Positions 8,334 to 16,255 of a stretch of DNA of 35,311 bases are shown piece after piece. The stretch's first letter is position 1; the number at the start of each line of letters is the position of its first letter. The position numbers and the translations under genes were made by a program. Source of the DNA: Clostridiaceae bacterium (GTDB taxonomy: Bacteria > Bacillota > Clostridia > Saccharofermentanales > DTU023); assembly GCA_012799825.1 (NCBI GenBank), contig JAAZKK010000079.1:1-35311 (forward strand), written 5' to 3'. The notes beneath the pieces are model-generated. The model was not told the DNA's origin and ran no database searches. It saw only the letters and a list, made by a program, of their open reading frames with translations.

Positions 8334-9041
8334 TCAAACAGAGACGATAAGAATTCCCTCTTTGTCGTAGGGGAATTGTTCGGCGATGTGACCGTCTCTG
8401 AAATCAAAGGCTCCGCCGTGCGCGGTCGGTTCGTTGGACAGGACATTGACCATGAGTGTACGGCTTGCTGCGAGATAGGCCTGATCGGCATACTCCTGTT
8501 CAAACGCATGCCATTCTTCAAGGCTGAAGTTCACATAAATCGGCCATAGTAACAGCCCGTTCGTCATAAAGCGTTCAGGAAATTCCCACAGATCGCCGCA
8601 TAATGTGATATTGCATAGTTTCCCGCGGTACAGAAATTCGCGCACATCGGTTCCCTCTTGGTAATGCTCGTCAGTTTTGCTGATGACTTTCCAGCCTGCA
8701 GAAATTCGTCGGTAGTTGTGGAATAATTTACCCCGTTCCAAGAGAGCACAGGACGAGTAGAGCGTGTCGTCCTCCTTTTCGAAATAACCGAAAAGCAAGT
8801 CTGTTTTGTAGAAAAGTGTAAGCTCGCATAGATGTTGGATGACATCGCTATCTTGCGCGACGGCGATCTCAATGTCGTCATCGATATTCCAAGAAAGCGC
8901 GTCAAATCCTTGGAGAAAAGACTCTCCAAAGCAGAGGAGGTCGACTTTGCCGCGCGATAGCTCAAAAGCTTCCTCCATTTTGCCGATATTAAAAGCTATG
9001 TCGTTATTCTGAGAAGTGTAGACAGCAAGGCCGATGTTCAT
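8334..9041 (-). CDS. Carbon-nitrogen hydrolase (nitrilase superfamily) protein
   Basis: Protein of 235 aa with the nitrilase-superfamily layout, whose members hydrolyse nitriles, amides or carbamoyl groups through a Glu-Lys-Cys triad. Visible elements are the glutamate in FGESFLQGF (E40), the block HNYRRISAGWK (residues 108-118) where the lysine is expected, and the nucleophile in LCGDLWEFP (C148). In the usual YRKxHL pattern the lysine would sit at residue 112, which is Arg here. K118 may substitute, or this may be a distinct subfamily. ATG 9041 is chosen over an in-frame start at 9125 because AAGGA lies 8-9 bases upstream and the protein then starts with the family strand MNIGLAVY. It is short for the superfamily (about 260-300). 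The substrate is unknown. Confidence 0.7.
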   Translation of the reverse strand: MNIGLAVYTSQNNDIAFNIGKMEEAFELSRGKVDLLCFGESFLQGFDALSWNIDDDIEIAVAQDSDVIQHLCELTLFYKTDLLFGYFEKEDDTLYSSCALLERGKLFHNYRRISAGWKVISKTDEHYQEGTDVREFLYRGKLCNITLCGDLWEFPERFMTNGLLLWPIYVNFSLEEWHAFEQEYADQAYLAASRTLMVNVLSNEPTAHGGAFDFRDGHIAEQFPYDKEGILIVSV

Positions 9042-9216
9042 ATCATTTTTCCTTTCACGCATATATGCGGGATCGTTTCCACCGGCATTGAACCATGAGT
9101 TTTTCTCACACTTTATTGTGTGCAAAAAGGTGCCGTTGTATCTTTAGCTATACTTAAGGAACGAGGAGTCTCATTCATGTTTTCGAGTAGTCGCAAGAAC
9201 CATACTCTGTCGGCTC

Positions 9217-9282
9217 GCTGAATGCCAGAATATACTGGACGATCTGCGCGTCTCACTGTCCGGCATACTTATAGCATTCAGC
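9217..9282. other. Imperfect long inverted repeat in the lacI-hydrolase gap
   Basis: Perfect 9-bp outer arms GCTGAATGC (9217-9225) and GCATTCAGC (9274-9282) enclose an inner pairing GGAC/GTCC and an innermost GACG/CGTC. The element could be a structured RNA, a weak terminator for the lacI-type gene, or a relic of a small mobile element. There is no T run. The rest of the 307-bp gap 9042-9348 shows nothing recognisable. Confidence 0.4.
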
Positions 9283-9348
9283 ATACCCTGACGGTTTAAA
9301 TGCGAAGAGTAGGATTCTGCAAGCTCGATCTTGTCATCTCATTATATG

Positions 9349-10392
9349 CTAAATACGCTCATTTGATTCTTTGTGTTCTCCGGAAGAGCCTCGAATGCAT
9401 AAATGAGGCTGTAAGACAATTTCTTGATGCGGGAATTGGGCGTAAGATTTTGAGTGGATCAAGTCCAGTAGCGTGCGTATTAGTACGGCACCTAATTGTT
9501 GGATGGGCTGTTCTAACGTCGTAAGAGGCGGTTCAGCCAATTTTGCGATGGGCGAATCGGTAAAACCTGCTATGGAAAGATCTTCGGGAACAGCGATCCC
9601 TGAATGTCTTGCCGCTCTTAAGATGCCGAATGCCATTTCATTGCTTGCGCAAAAGAAAGCATCTGGTTTCTCATCTGCCCGAAAAATCTCAAGCGCCCTA
9701 TGGTAACCGCCTTCCATATCATTGATCGTATGAATAATCCAATCATCGGAGAAGTCGGTCCCGTTCTCAAAATAGGCGCGTCTCCACCCGGCGCAGAAGC
9801 TTTCTACAAATTGAAGAGAGGCTTTTTCGACCATAAGATTGATTTTTCGATGGTTGAGAGCTAGAAGGTATTTCGTCATGCGATACGAGCCTACCTCAAA
9901 ATCTGTATAGCATCTCGGATAGGCAGATTCGGAGTAGCTGTATTTTCTGGCAAAGACAATTGGGATATGGTGTTTACGGCATTGTGACACGAAGTCATCG
10001 TGGAAATCTCTTAGCGCAAAAATAATGCCGGCGATGTTGTTGTTTAGCAGGGAGTAAAGCTGCGAGGTCGCTCTTTTGTCAATTGGTGAAATCGGGCAAT
10101 AGAGAACCGCACCATATTGATCATTGAGAAGGGCCTCAAATCCATAGAACATCGATTCATAGAATCGATAATCTGCCTCGTCGAAGATGAACAGCAAAAG
10201 TGATGATTGACTCTTTTTGTTTTGCAGAGTTCTTTTTGCGACGTAGCCAGTCTTATGTATCGCGTCGATGACGCTCGCTCTCGTCTCAGGCGATACCATC
10301 TGCGGCTGATTGATGGTTCGCGACACGGTTGCGGTGGATACACCGGCTAATTTGGCTACTTTTCTAATATTGACATGCTCATTACGTTTCAT
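9349..10392 (-). CDS. LacI/GalR-family transcriptional regulator
   Basis: DNA-binding regulator of 347 aa, typical LacI length. The N-terminal helix-turn-helix is IRKVAKLAGVSTATVSRTIN (residues 9-28) followed by the hinge region, then a periplasmic-binding-protein-like sensor domain (SLLLFIFDEADYRFYESMF onward) with the family blocks PDAFFCASNEMAFGIL and PEDLSIAGFTDSP. These proteins usually sense a sugar or nucleoside and repress transport and catabolic genes. The sequence does not identify the ligand. I start at ATG 10392; ATG 10398 and GTG 10428 are alternatives in the same frame. No sugar operon is adjacent. Candidate operators lie upstream at 10434-10449 and 10778-10791, suggesting autoregulation. 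The next gene on the strand is the nitrilase-superfamily gene. Confidence 0.9.
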   Translation of the reverse strand: MKRNEHVNIRKVAKLAGVSTATVSRTINQPQMVSPETRASVIDAIHKTGYVAKRTLQNKKSQSSLLLFIFDEADYRFYESMFYGFEALLNDQYGAVLYCPISPIDKRATSQLYSLLNNNIAGIIFALRDFHDDFVSQCRKHHIPIVFARKYSYSESAYPRCYTDFEVGSYRMTKYLLALNHRKINLMVEKASLQFVESFCAGWRRAYFENGTDFSDDWIIHTINDMEGGYHRALEIFRADEKPDAFFCASNEMAFGILRAARHSGIAVPEDLSIAGFTDSPIAKLAEPPLTTLEQPIQQLGAVLIRTLLDLIHSKSYAQFPHQEIVLQPHLCIRGSSGEHKESNERI

Positions 10393-10396
10393 GACC

Positions 10397-10483
10397 ATTC
10401 TGCCTATTTGCTTTCGGACATATCTCACGTTGACACGGTTCAGACCGTGATGCTGTGATTCTGCCTATGTGCTTTCGAACATA
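10397..10483. repeat. 31-bp direct repeat flanking a palindrome, lacI 5' region
   Basis: Segments 10397-10427 and 10453-10483 (ATTCTGCCTATTTGCTTTCG type) match at all but a few positions, 56 bp apart. The first overlaps the upstream in-frame start codons of the regulator. Between them is the palindrome at 10434-10449. Confidence 0.7.
10434..10449. promoter_or_regulatory. Palindrome upstream of the LacI-family gene
   Basis: CACGGT-TCAG-ACCGTG has perfect 6-bp arms, 42 bp upstream of the chosen start. It could be an autoregulatory operator, but lacks the central CG of classic LacI-family sites. Confidence 0.35.
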
Positions 10484-10777
10484 TCCCAATAAGCGACCTT
10501 TTAATCGCCGTTCAAGAAAGTGCACTCGTTATTGCTATTAATGCTTATCCTCGCAAATCGTGTTTTCTAAGTATAACAGATTGAAAAAAAGTGATTGAAG
10601 GCCTGAAGTTACATGACATCATCGATTGGGCGCTCTCGATCACAGATCACAGCGATTACACAAAGAGCCTAAGACTATAGGGACTCATCGTTGAGTTTGC
10701 ACGTCGAGTGAATGACATTGTCCATCTCCCTCATGTCCACAGAAAGAGTTGGCTGATATGCGTCTGTCACAAAACAT

Positions 10778-10791
10778 AGTAACCGTTTCCT
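10778..10791. promoter_or_regulatory. LacI-family operator-like site
   Basis: AGTAACCGTTTCCT fits the LacI/GalR/CcpA operator pattern nGnAAnCGnTTnCn at every defined position. It lies 386 bp upstream of the regulator's start and 17 bp before a hairpin. Its target could be the regulator gene itself or a short unrecognised transcript. The surrounding 665-bp gap 10393-11057 also holds the 31-bp repeat, the hairpin at 10808-10850 and degenerate repeats of TTTAGTCGTTTTCCTT (10883, 10963). Confidence 0.5.
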
Positions 10792-10807
10792 TTGTGCTCA
10801 CGCGAAA

Positions 10808-10850
10808 GAGTGCCGTACTTGATCTATCTCAAATACGGCACTCGCTTTTT
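10808..10850. terminator. Intrinsic terminator-like hairpin
   Basis: A perfect 10-bp stem GAGTGCCGTA (10808-10817) with TACGGCACTC (10834-10843) is followed on the plus strand by GCTTTTT. No plus-strand gene is evident before it. On the minus strand it could end the ftsH transcript, although the T run there is short. Confidence 0.6.
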
Positions 10851-11057
10851 AACAGGTTCTTTTAGTTGTTTTCTGACAAGTTTTTTAGTCGTTTTCCTTC
10901 GCTGTCTCTTTTAATTTCTGCTATCAGCAATCCTGATTGCCTGCAGTTACCCTAACAGCTTTCTTTAGTCGTTTTCCTTGGCAACTTCCTTGACAACTTT
11001 GATTGACGATGAACGGTCTTGTTTTGGCTACTACATTTTCCAACGATTACGATCTTC

Positions 11058-12923
11058 TTAGCCTTCGACTGTTACCTTGTCTGTGTTCTCAAGGTAAGGC
11101 GTCAGGATTTCCATAAATTCTTCGCCTGTAATGGTTTCATGTTTCAGCAGATAGCCGGCAAGCTCGTGCGTGGCATCCTGATGTTGACGGAGCAACGTCG
11201 TCGCTTTATTATGGCAGTGCGAGACGATCTCGACAACGATGTCTTCGACTTCTTTCATTGTCTGCTGCGAAACAGACATGCTGCCCTCGTCTCCCATGTA
11301 GCGTGAACCGCTGTCTTGTAGTTTGACCATGCCGAAGCGTTCGGTCATCCCGTACTGTGTTACCATGCTCTTCGCGACGGACGTTGCCTTTTCGATGTCG
11401 TTGGAGGCGCCGTTCGTCATCGTGTTGAAGAATACTTCCTCTGCTGCGCGACCGCCACAAAGCGTTGTGATATATGTGAGCATGTCTTCTCTTGAGAGAA
11501 GATTCTTCTCTTCTTCCGGAACTTGCATTGTGTAGCCTAATGCACCGGAAGTGCGCGGAATGATCGTAATCTTCTGAACAGGCATGCTATGTTTTTGCAG
11601 CGATGCAACGAGAGCGTGCCCAATCTCGTGATAACTGACGATCTGCTTCTCTTCCGGTGTGAGGATATCTTGCTTTTTCTGTTCGCCGGCAATAACGACC
11701 TCGATGGATTCTTGGATATCTTCCTGTGTGACGACAGTCCTTCCATGTCGCACTGTACGCAGTGCCGCCTCATTTAGAATGTTGGCTAGGTGAGCGCCGG
11801 AAGCACCTGCTGTGGAGCGCGCAACCAGTTCGTAATCGATGTTATCGGCGATCACATAGTTTTTGGCATGAACCTTGAGAATAGCGACGCGGTCTTGTAA
11901 GCTTGGGAGCTCGACGCGAATCTGGCGATCAAAGCGTCCGGGGCGAAGCAAAGCAGGATCGAGCACTTCAGGTCGGTTCGTCGCGGCGAGGACGATGATG
12001 CCGAGGTTGCCGTCGAAGCCGTCCATTTCCGTCAGTAGCTGATTTAGCGTTTGCTCACGTTCATCATTAGTTGACATACCTGATGAACGGCTTCTGCCAA
12101 TGGTGTCAATTTCATCGATAAAAATAATGCATGGCGCATGTTTTTTTGCTTCATCGAATAGTTCGCGCACTCGTGCCGCACCGCGACCTACGAACATTTC
12201 GACGAATTCGGAACCGGCGATCGAAAAAAACGGAACGTGTGACTCACCGGCGACGGCTTTGGCCAGCAGTGTCTTTCCCGTTCCCGGAGGCCCTACCAGC
12301 AGTGCGCCTTTGGGACATTTTGCGCCGACTTTTGAATATTTATCGGGGTTTTTCAAATAATCGACAATTTCTCGCAACGAAGCCTCTGCTTCCTCTTGCC
12401 CTGCCACATCGTCAAATGTCTTGCTTTCATGTGAAGGCTCATATTTTTTGATGTTCTGTTTGCCGAAAAGTCCGCCCTGCATGCTGCTGACGCGCTTGCT
12501 CATCGAGTAACGAAGGAAGATGAACAGGAGGATGGGAATGCCCCAAGTGAGAAGAAAAGACAAAAAAGTATTTGGGGGCTCGGGTATGGTAGCCGCATAG
12601 TTGATACTCTTCTCTTCCATGAGCTTTATGATGTCCGGATCATCCATCACACCGGTCTTGTATATGCGCTCAACACCGTCTTTGTTGAGAGCGACGAATA
12701 GAATTTGATTTTCGTCAAAACTGACTTCTTTGACTCGATCTTCCGCGATCATATTCCGGAATTCGGAATAGGTGCTCGTGATAATACGGCTCTCCGCAAT
12801 TTTAGGTATAATCACGAAGTTCAGTAGCAATATTATCACGAGTCCGAAGAGATAAAATCGAAGTACACTTGGATTAATGTGCGGGCCTCGATTGTCTTCT
12901 TGTTGGTTTTTGTTGTCTTGCAC
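11058..12923 (-). CDS. ftsH: ATP-dependent zinc metalloprotease FtsH
   Basis: Membrane-anchored AAA+ protease that degrades misfolded membrane proteins and short-lived regulators; 621 aa. Order: transmembrane helix about 22-40, small extracytoplasmic domain, second helix about 119-138, AAA+ module with Walker A GPPGTGKT (211-218), Walker [10 protein letters not shown] (265-273), pore motif FVG near 244, the second region of homology with [20 protein letters not shown], then the zinc site HEIGH (432-436). I choose GTG 12923 because AAGGAG sits seven bases upstream (12931-12936). In-frame ATG 12944 and GTG 12983 have no comparable ribosome binding site. It is transcribed alone. Degenerate repeats follow its stop codon. 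Confidence 0.95.
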   Translation of the reverse strand: MQDNKNQQEDNRGPHINPSVLRFYLFGLVIILLLNFVIIPKIAESRIITSTYSEFRNMIAEDRVKEVSFDENQILFVALNKDGVERIYKTGVMDDPDIIKLMEEKSINYAATIPEPPNTFLSFLLTWGIPILLFIFLRYSMSKRVSSMQGGLFGKQNIKKYEPSHESKTFDDVAGQEEAEASLREIVDYLKNPDKYSKVGAKCPKGALLVGPPGTGKTLLAKAVAGESHVPFFSIAGSEFVEMFVGRGAARVRELFDEAKKHAPCIIFIDEIDTIGRSRSSGMSTNDEREQTLNQLLTEMDGFDGNLGIIVLAATNRPEVLDPALLRPGRFDRQIRVELPSLQDRVAILKVHAKNYVIADNIDYELVARSTAGASGAHLANILNEAALRTVRHGRTVVTQEDIQESIEVVIAGEQKKQDILTPEEKQIVSYHEIGHALVASLQKHSMPVQKITIIPRTSGALGYTMQVPEEEKNLLSREDMLTYITTLCGGRAAEEVFFNTMTNGASNDIEKATSVAKSMVTQYGMTERFGMVKLQDSGSRYMGDEGSMSVSQQTMKEVEDIVVEIVSHCHNKATTLLRQHQDATHELAGYLLKHETITGEEFMEILTPYLENTDKVTVEG

Positions 12924-13064
12924 AGTCGTTCTCCTTCTTGTCATTCTCTTACTATTATTAATGATTATTTTTACAACCGTCACGGATATGCAGGATTATG
13001 CTATCTTGACGTTGATTCGACTTTCCTTTGCAAAGCATAAACAGCAACCTTCCCTGTCAAGGTC

Positions 13065-13092
13065 ATGTTATTTTAATATAGTTATTTGTCAA
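13065..13092 (-). promoter_or_regulatory. Candidate ftsH promoter
   Basis: On the minus strand TTGACA (13092-13087) is followed after 16 bp by TAACAT (13070-13065), about 140 bp upstream of the chosen ftsH start. A second TTGACA at 13060-13055 has a poorer partner. The 331-bp gap 12924-13254 otherwise contains only the ATPase terminator. Confidence 0.4.
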
Positions 13093-13129
13093 AAATGTGA
13101 CGTTGTGTAGAATTGCTTGTTAAAGTTAA

Positions 13130-13164
13130 ACAAAAACAGAACGCAATGAAAGCTATTACGTTCT
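13130..13164 (-). terminator. Intrinsic terminator of the cation ATPase gene
   Basis: Arms 13138-13147 and 13155-13164 (AGAACGTAAT with ATTGCGTTCT, one mismatch) form a hairpin followed on the minus strand by TGTTTTTGTTT. It lies about 90 bp past the ATPase stop codon. Confidence 0.75.
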
Positions 13165-13254
13165 GTCTTCATTATGCCTCTTGTGAAGATCGTCTTTCAT
13201 TCAGCGGTGATCAGATGTCGGAATCCGGTAAAACCGGTGATGCCGTTATACGTG

Positions 13255-15912
13255 TTATTTGATTCCGTCTTTTGCTGCTTTTTTTGCATGGTGTTTTCGT
13301 TGGAAATACTTAATGATTTCAACGATCGGGATAATCAAGGAGGCTAAGCCTATGGCGACAAGATATTCCACAAAACTGATGTGTTCAAAGCCAAAAGCAT
13401 TCGTGAGGAAAGGCACATAGAGCACCAACGTTGTGGAGACAAAACTGGCAAGCGCCGCAAAGACGAGAGTTTTGTTCTTCGTTTTTAGTCTGAAAATGCT
13501 GCCTCGCTGTGAGCGCATGTTAAAGCTGTGGAAGATCTCTGCCATGCTAAGCGTCAGAAACGCCATGGTCATGCCATCCGCACTGTTGAGATTTGACCAG
13601 CTACCGCCTTCAAAAACGTGTCCAATGAAATAAGCCGCAAGCGTTAAGATAGTGATCAGCACCCCGTTGTAAGCGATGTCGACGCCTAAGCCTCGTGAAA
13701 ATATGCCGGCAGAAGGTGAACGGGGAGGACGCTTCATGACATCAGATTCTGCTTCTTCGACGCCGAGCGCGAGGGCAGGGAAGCTGTCCGTAACTAGGTT
13801 GATCCACAGCAGGTGAACCGGTTTTAATATCGTGAAATTTAGAAGTGTGGCAGTGAAAATGCTGAGCACTTCACTCATGTTAGAGCTGAGAAGGAATTGG
13901 AGCGCTTTGAGAATGTTGTCGTAAATGCGGCGTCCTTCTTCAACGGCGTGGACGATGGTGGCGAAGTTGTCATCTGCAAGCACCATGTCGGCGACGTTTT
14001 TCGTCACGTCAGTGCCGGTAATGCCCATGCCAATGCCAATATCGGCCGATTTTATGCTCGGCGCGTCGTTCACGCCGTCTCCGGTCATGGCGGTGACGTA
14101 ACCTGCGTTTTTCCATGCGTTTACGATGCGCACCTTGTGTTCCGGCTGCACGCGAGCGTAGACGCTGACGTGCCGGAAGACGCTCTCGAATTCGTCGTCG
14201 CTCATTTTGGAGATCTCTCTACCGGTGAGCGCTTTATCTTGAGAACCGAGGATTCCAAGCTCTTCGGCGATAGCGCGAGCCGTGTCGACGTGGTCTCCGG
14301 TGATCATGATGGGACGAATGCCGGCGGAGCGACATTCATCGATAGCGGCTTTGACTTCCGGTCTGACGGGATCCATCATGCCGGCAAGGCCAATAAAACA
14401 AAGTTCTTTCTCGAGAGTGGAGGGTTCATTGTTTTCGGGCGGTTCCGGCCATAGGCGTTGCGCGCCGGCAAGAATGCGCAAGGCTTTGCCGGCCATATGG
14501 GTGTTTGTCTTCATGATGGTGTTGCGCGCCTCGTCTGTGAGCGGGAGCACTTCGCCATCTTTTAGGTAGGTCGTGCAATGATGAAGCACGACGTCGGGCG
14601 CGCCTTTTGTGAACTGGATGATGCCCTTGTCGGTTTTATGGAGGGTGGACATCATTTTTCTCATGGAGTCAAATGGTGCCTCATCTACACGGGGCGCACG
14701 TTCTTCAAGTTTTCCTTTAGGCATACCGAGTTCTTTTGCCCAATACACCAGCGCGTTCTCGGTGGGCTCACCTGTGACTTCGCCATTTTCATCGAGTTCA
14801 GCGTCGCTGCAAAGCGCCATCGCCGCTGCCAATCTATTTTTATCATCGCTGAAGTAGTCGACGACCGTCATTTTATTTTGCGTTAATGTGCCCGTTTTGT
14901 CTGAGCAGATGATTTGCGCACTTCCGAGTGTTTCCACGGCAGTCAGCTTGCGAATGATGGCATTGCGTTTTGCCATCTTGGTGACGCCAATAGATAAGAC
15001 GATCGTGACGACGGCTACCAAGCCTTCGGGGATTGCGGCGACGGCGAGGCTGACGGCAATCATGAAACTGTTGATCACGGTAGGTAAGGTCGGATGGCCA
15101 TCTCGGATCAGACTGACAGCGAAGATCACAATGCAAATGGCGATGACCAGTATTGTCAAGATGCGGCTGAGTTGAGCGAGTTTTTTCTGGAGAGGGGTTA
15201 AGCCTTCTTTCGCGCTCACTAGCGCATCGGCGATTTTGCCCATCTCGGTGTCGATGCCAGTCGCGGTAACGACGATCTTGCCTCGCCCATAGACCACGTT
15301 GCAGCCCATGTAGGTCATATTTTTGCGATCGCCGAGCGGAAGATCGCCATCCTCTTGAATATTGAATTTGCCGGTGACTTTATTGACGGCTACGGATTCT
15401 CCTGTCAACGGCGCTTCCTCAATTTTGAGGCTGTTGGATTCGATGACCCGCCCATCCGCAGGCACGGCATCGCCGGCTTCCAGGACGATGATGTCGCCGA
15501 CTACGATGTCTTCACTTTTGATCAACTGAATATGGCCATCGCGGATTACTTTGCTCGTTGCTGCCGACATTTCCTGTAGCGCTTCAAGGGCTTTTTCTGC
15601 TTTGTTCTCCTGATAGACGCCGAGCGCCGAGTTGACGATGACCACGGCCATGATAATGACCACGTCAACGTAGCCATCACCCGAATAACTCGAGGTGATG
15701 GCGGAAATCACGGCGGCAACGATCAACATGATGATCATGGGATCTGCCATCTGAGCGAAAAAACGTTTAATGATGGAATCTTTTTTGTCTTCCGGTAGAC
15801 GGTTTTTGCCATTTTTGACAAGTCTATTTTCAGCCTCTTCCGAAGTGAGTCCGGACTGAGTCGAGCCGGTTTTTTTCAGGACGTCGTCGACGTCGTGTAA
15901 ATAATGCTTCAT
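13255..15912 (-). CDS. P2A-type cation-transporting P-type ATPase (Ca2+/Mn2+)
   Basis: Ion pump of 885 aa, normal for bacterial SERCA-like P2A ATPases. Motifs in order: TGES of the actuator domain (170-173), M4 IPEGL (294-298), phosphorylation site ICSDKTGTLTQ with D338, nucleotide domain with FTKGAPD, MITGDH, and the hinge TGDGVNDAP. M5 SSNMSEVL and M6 NLVTDSFPALALG keep the ion-binding residues known from SERCA (N, E, T, D). It starts at ATG 15912, with GGAGGG about 11 bases upstream; the frame extends further upstream only into the terminator stem of the leader. The leader carries a yybP-ykoY-like aptamer, and in Lactococcus a similar ATPase (YoaB) under such a riboswitch exports Mn2+. Mn2+ efflux is therefore a serious alternative to Ca2+ efflux. 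Confidence 0.92.
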   Translation of the reverse strand: MKHYLHDVDDVLKKTGSTQSGLTSEEAENRLVKNGKNRLPEDKKDSIIKRFFAQMADPMIIMLIVAAVISAITSSYSGDGYVDVVIIMAVVIVNSALGVYQENKAEKALEALQEMSAATSKVIRDGHIQLIKSEDIVVGDIIVLEAGDAVPADGRVIESNSLKIEEAPLTGESVAVNKVTGKFNIQEDGDLPLGDRKNMTYMGCNVVYGRGKIVVTATGIDTEMGKIADALVSAKEGLTPLQKKLAQLSRILTILVIAICIVIFAVSLIRDGHPTLPTVINSFMIAVSLAVAAIPEGLVAVVTIVLSIGVTKMAKRNAIIRKLTAVETLGSAQIICSDKTGTLTQNKMTVVDYFSDDKNRLAAAMALCSDAELDENGEVTGEPTENALVYWAKELGMPKGKLEERAPRVDEAPFDSMRKMMSTLHKTDKGIIQFTKGAPDVVLHHCTTYLKDGEVLPLTDEARNTIMKTNTHMAGKALRILAGAQRLWPEPPENNEPSTLEKELCFIGLAGMMDPVRPEVKAAIDECRSAGIRPIMITGDHVDTARAIAEELGILGSQDKALTGREISKMSDDEFESVFRHVSVYARVQPEHKVRIVNAWKNAGYVTAMTGDGVNDAPSIKSADIGIGMGITGTDVTKNVADMVLADDNFATIVHAVEEGRRIYDNILKALQFLLSSNMSEVLSIFTATLLNFTILKPVHLLWINLVTDSFPALALGVEEAESDVMKRPPRSPSAGIFSRGLGVDIAYNGVLITILTLAAYFIGHVFEGGSWSNLNSADGMTMAFLTLSMAEIFHSFNMRSQRGSIFRLKTKNKTLVFAALASFVSTTLVLYVPFLTNAFGFEHISFVEYLVAIGLASLIIPIVEIIKYFQRKHHAKKAAKDGIK

Positions 15913-15961
15913 AACCACTTGCCCTCCAGAGGGTGACTGTTGCCTTATTTTTTGCTTCCCC

Positions 15962-16001
15962 AAAAAAAAGCCCATGGATAGGCAAAACGCCTATCCATGG
16001 G
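15962..16001 (-). terminator. Leader terminator ahead of the ATPase gene
   Basis: A perfect 12-bp stem (15971-15982 with 15990-16001, CCCATGGATAGG type) with a 7-nt loop is followed on the minus strand by C and eight T residues. It lies between the aptamer-like region and the start codon at 15912, the position expected for a riboswitch expression platform. Confidence 0.85.
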
Positions 16002-16014
16002 TCTGATCGTTTAA

Positions 16015-16108
16015 TACAAGTCAGGTGTTTGACACCGGGATGTTGACTTGAACCGTACTTGGCATTGTGATGTGCCTAGTGCGCTGACTACTCCCCCACG
16101 GGTGCTTT
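16015..16108 (-). ncRNA. yybP-ykoY-like manganese riboswitch aptamer
   Basis: The minus-strand leader begins near A16103 and at once contains GGGGGAGTAG (16097-16088), matching the conserved GGGGAGUAG loop of the yybP-ykoY family. About 45 nt later comes GTCAACATCC, then GGTG, which can pair with the CACC at the 5' end to close the element. The family binds Mn2+ and typically controls Mn2+ exporters, including P-type ATPases. The downstream terminator would give an ON switch at high Mn2+. The match to the second conserved loop is from memory and less certain than the first. Confidence 0.65.
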
Positions 16109-16109
16109 C

Positions 16110-16138
16110 ATACTATTCTTCTGAAAGAATGATGTCAA
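16110..16138 (-). promoter_or_regulatory. Promoter of the riboswitch-ATPase transcript
   Basis: On the minus strand a consensus TTGACA (16138-16133) is followed after 17 bp by TAGTAT (16115-16110), putting transcription start near 16103, just before the aptamer. A 17-bp direct repeat of the -35 region (GATGTCAAGTTCCCGT type, plus strand 16131-16147) occurs again at 16215-16231 and may bind a regulator. The whole gap 15913-16255 is thus leader plus promoter. Confidence 0.75.
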
Positions 16139-16255
16139 GTTCCCGTGCTTCAATTGAGACCAGCAACACCAGTAAGCTGACACCAGTATCACTCTTGCTT
16201 TCTGGCATTAGATGGATGTCAAGCTCCCGTTCCGCCGTTGTTGTACCTGTTATCT

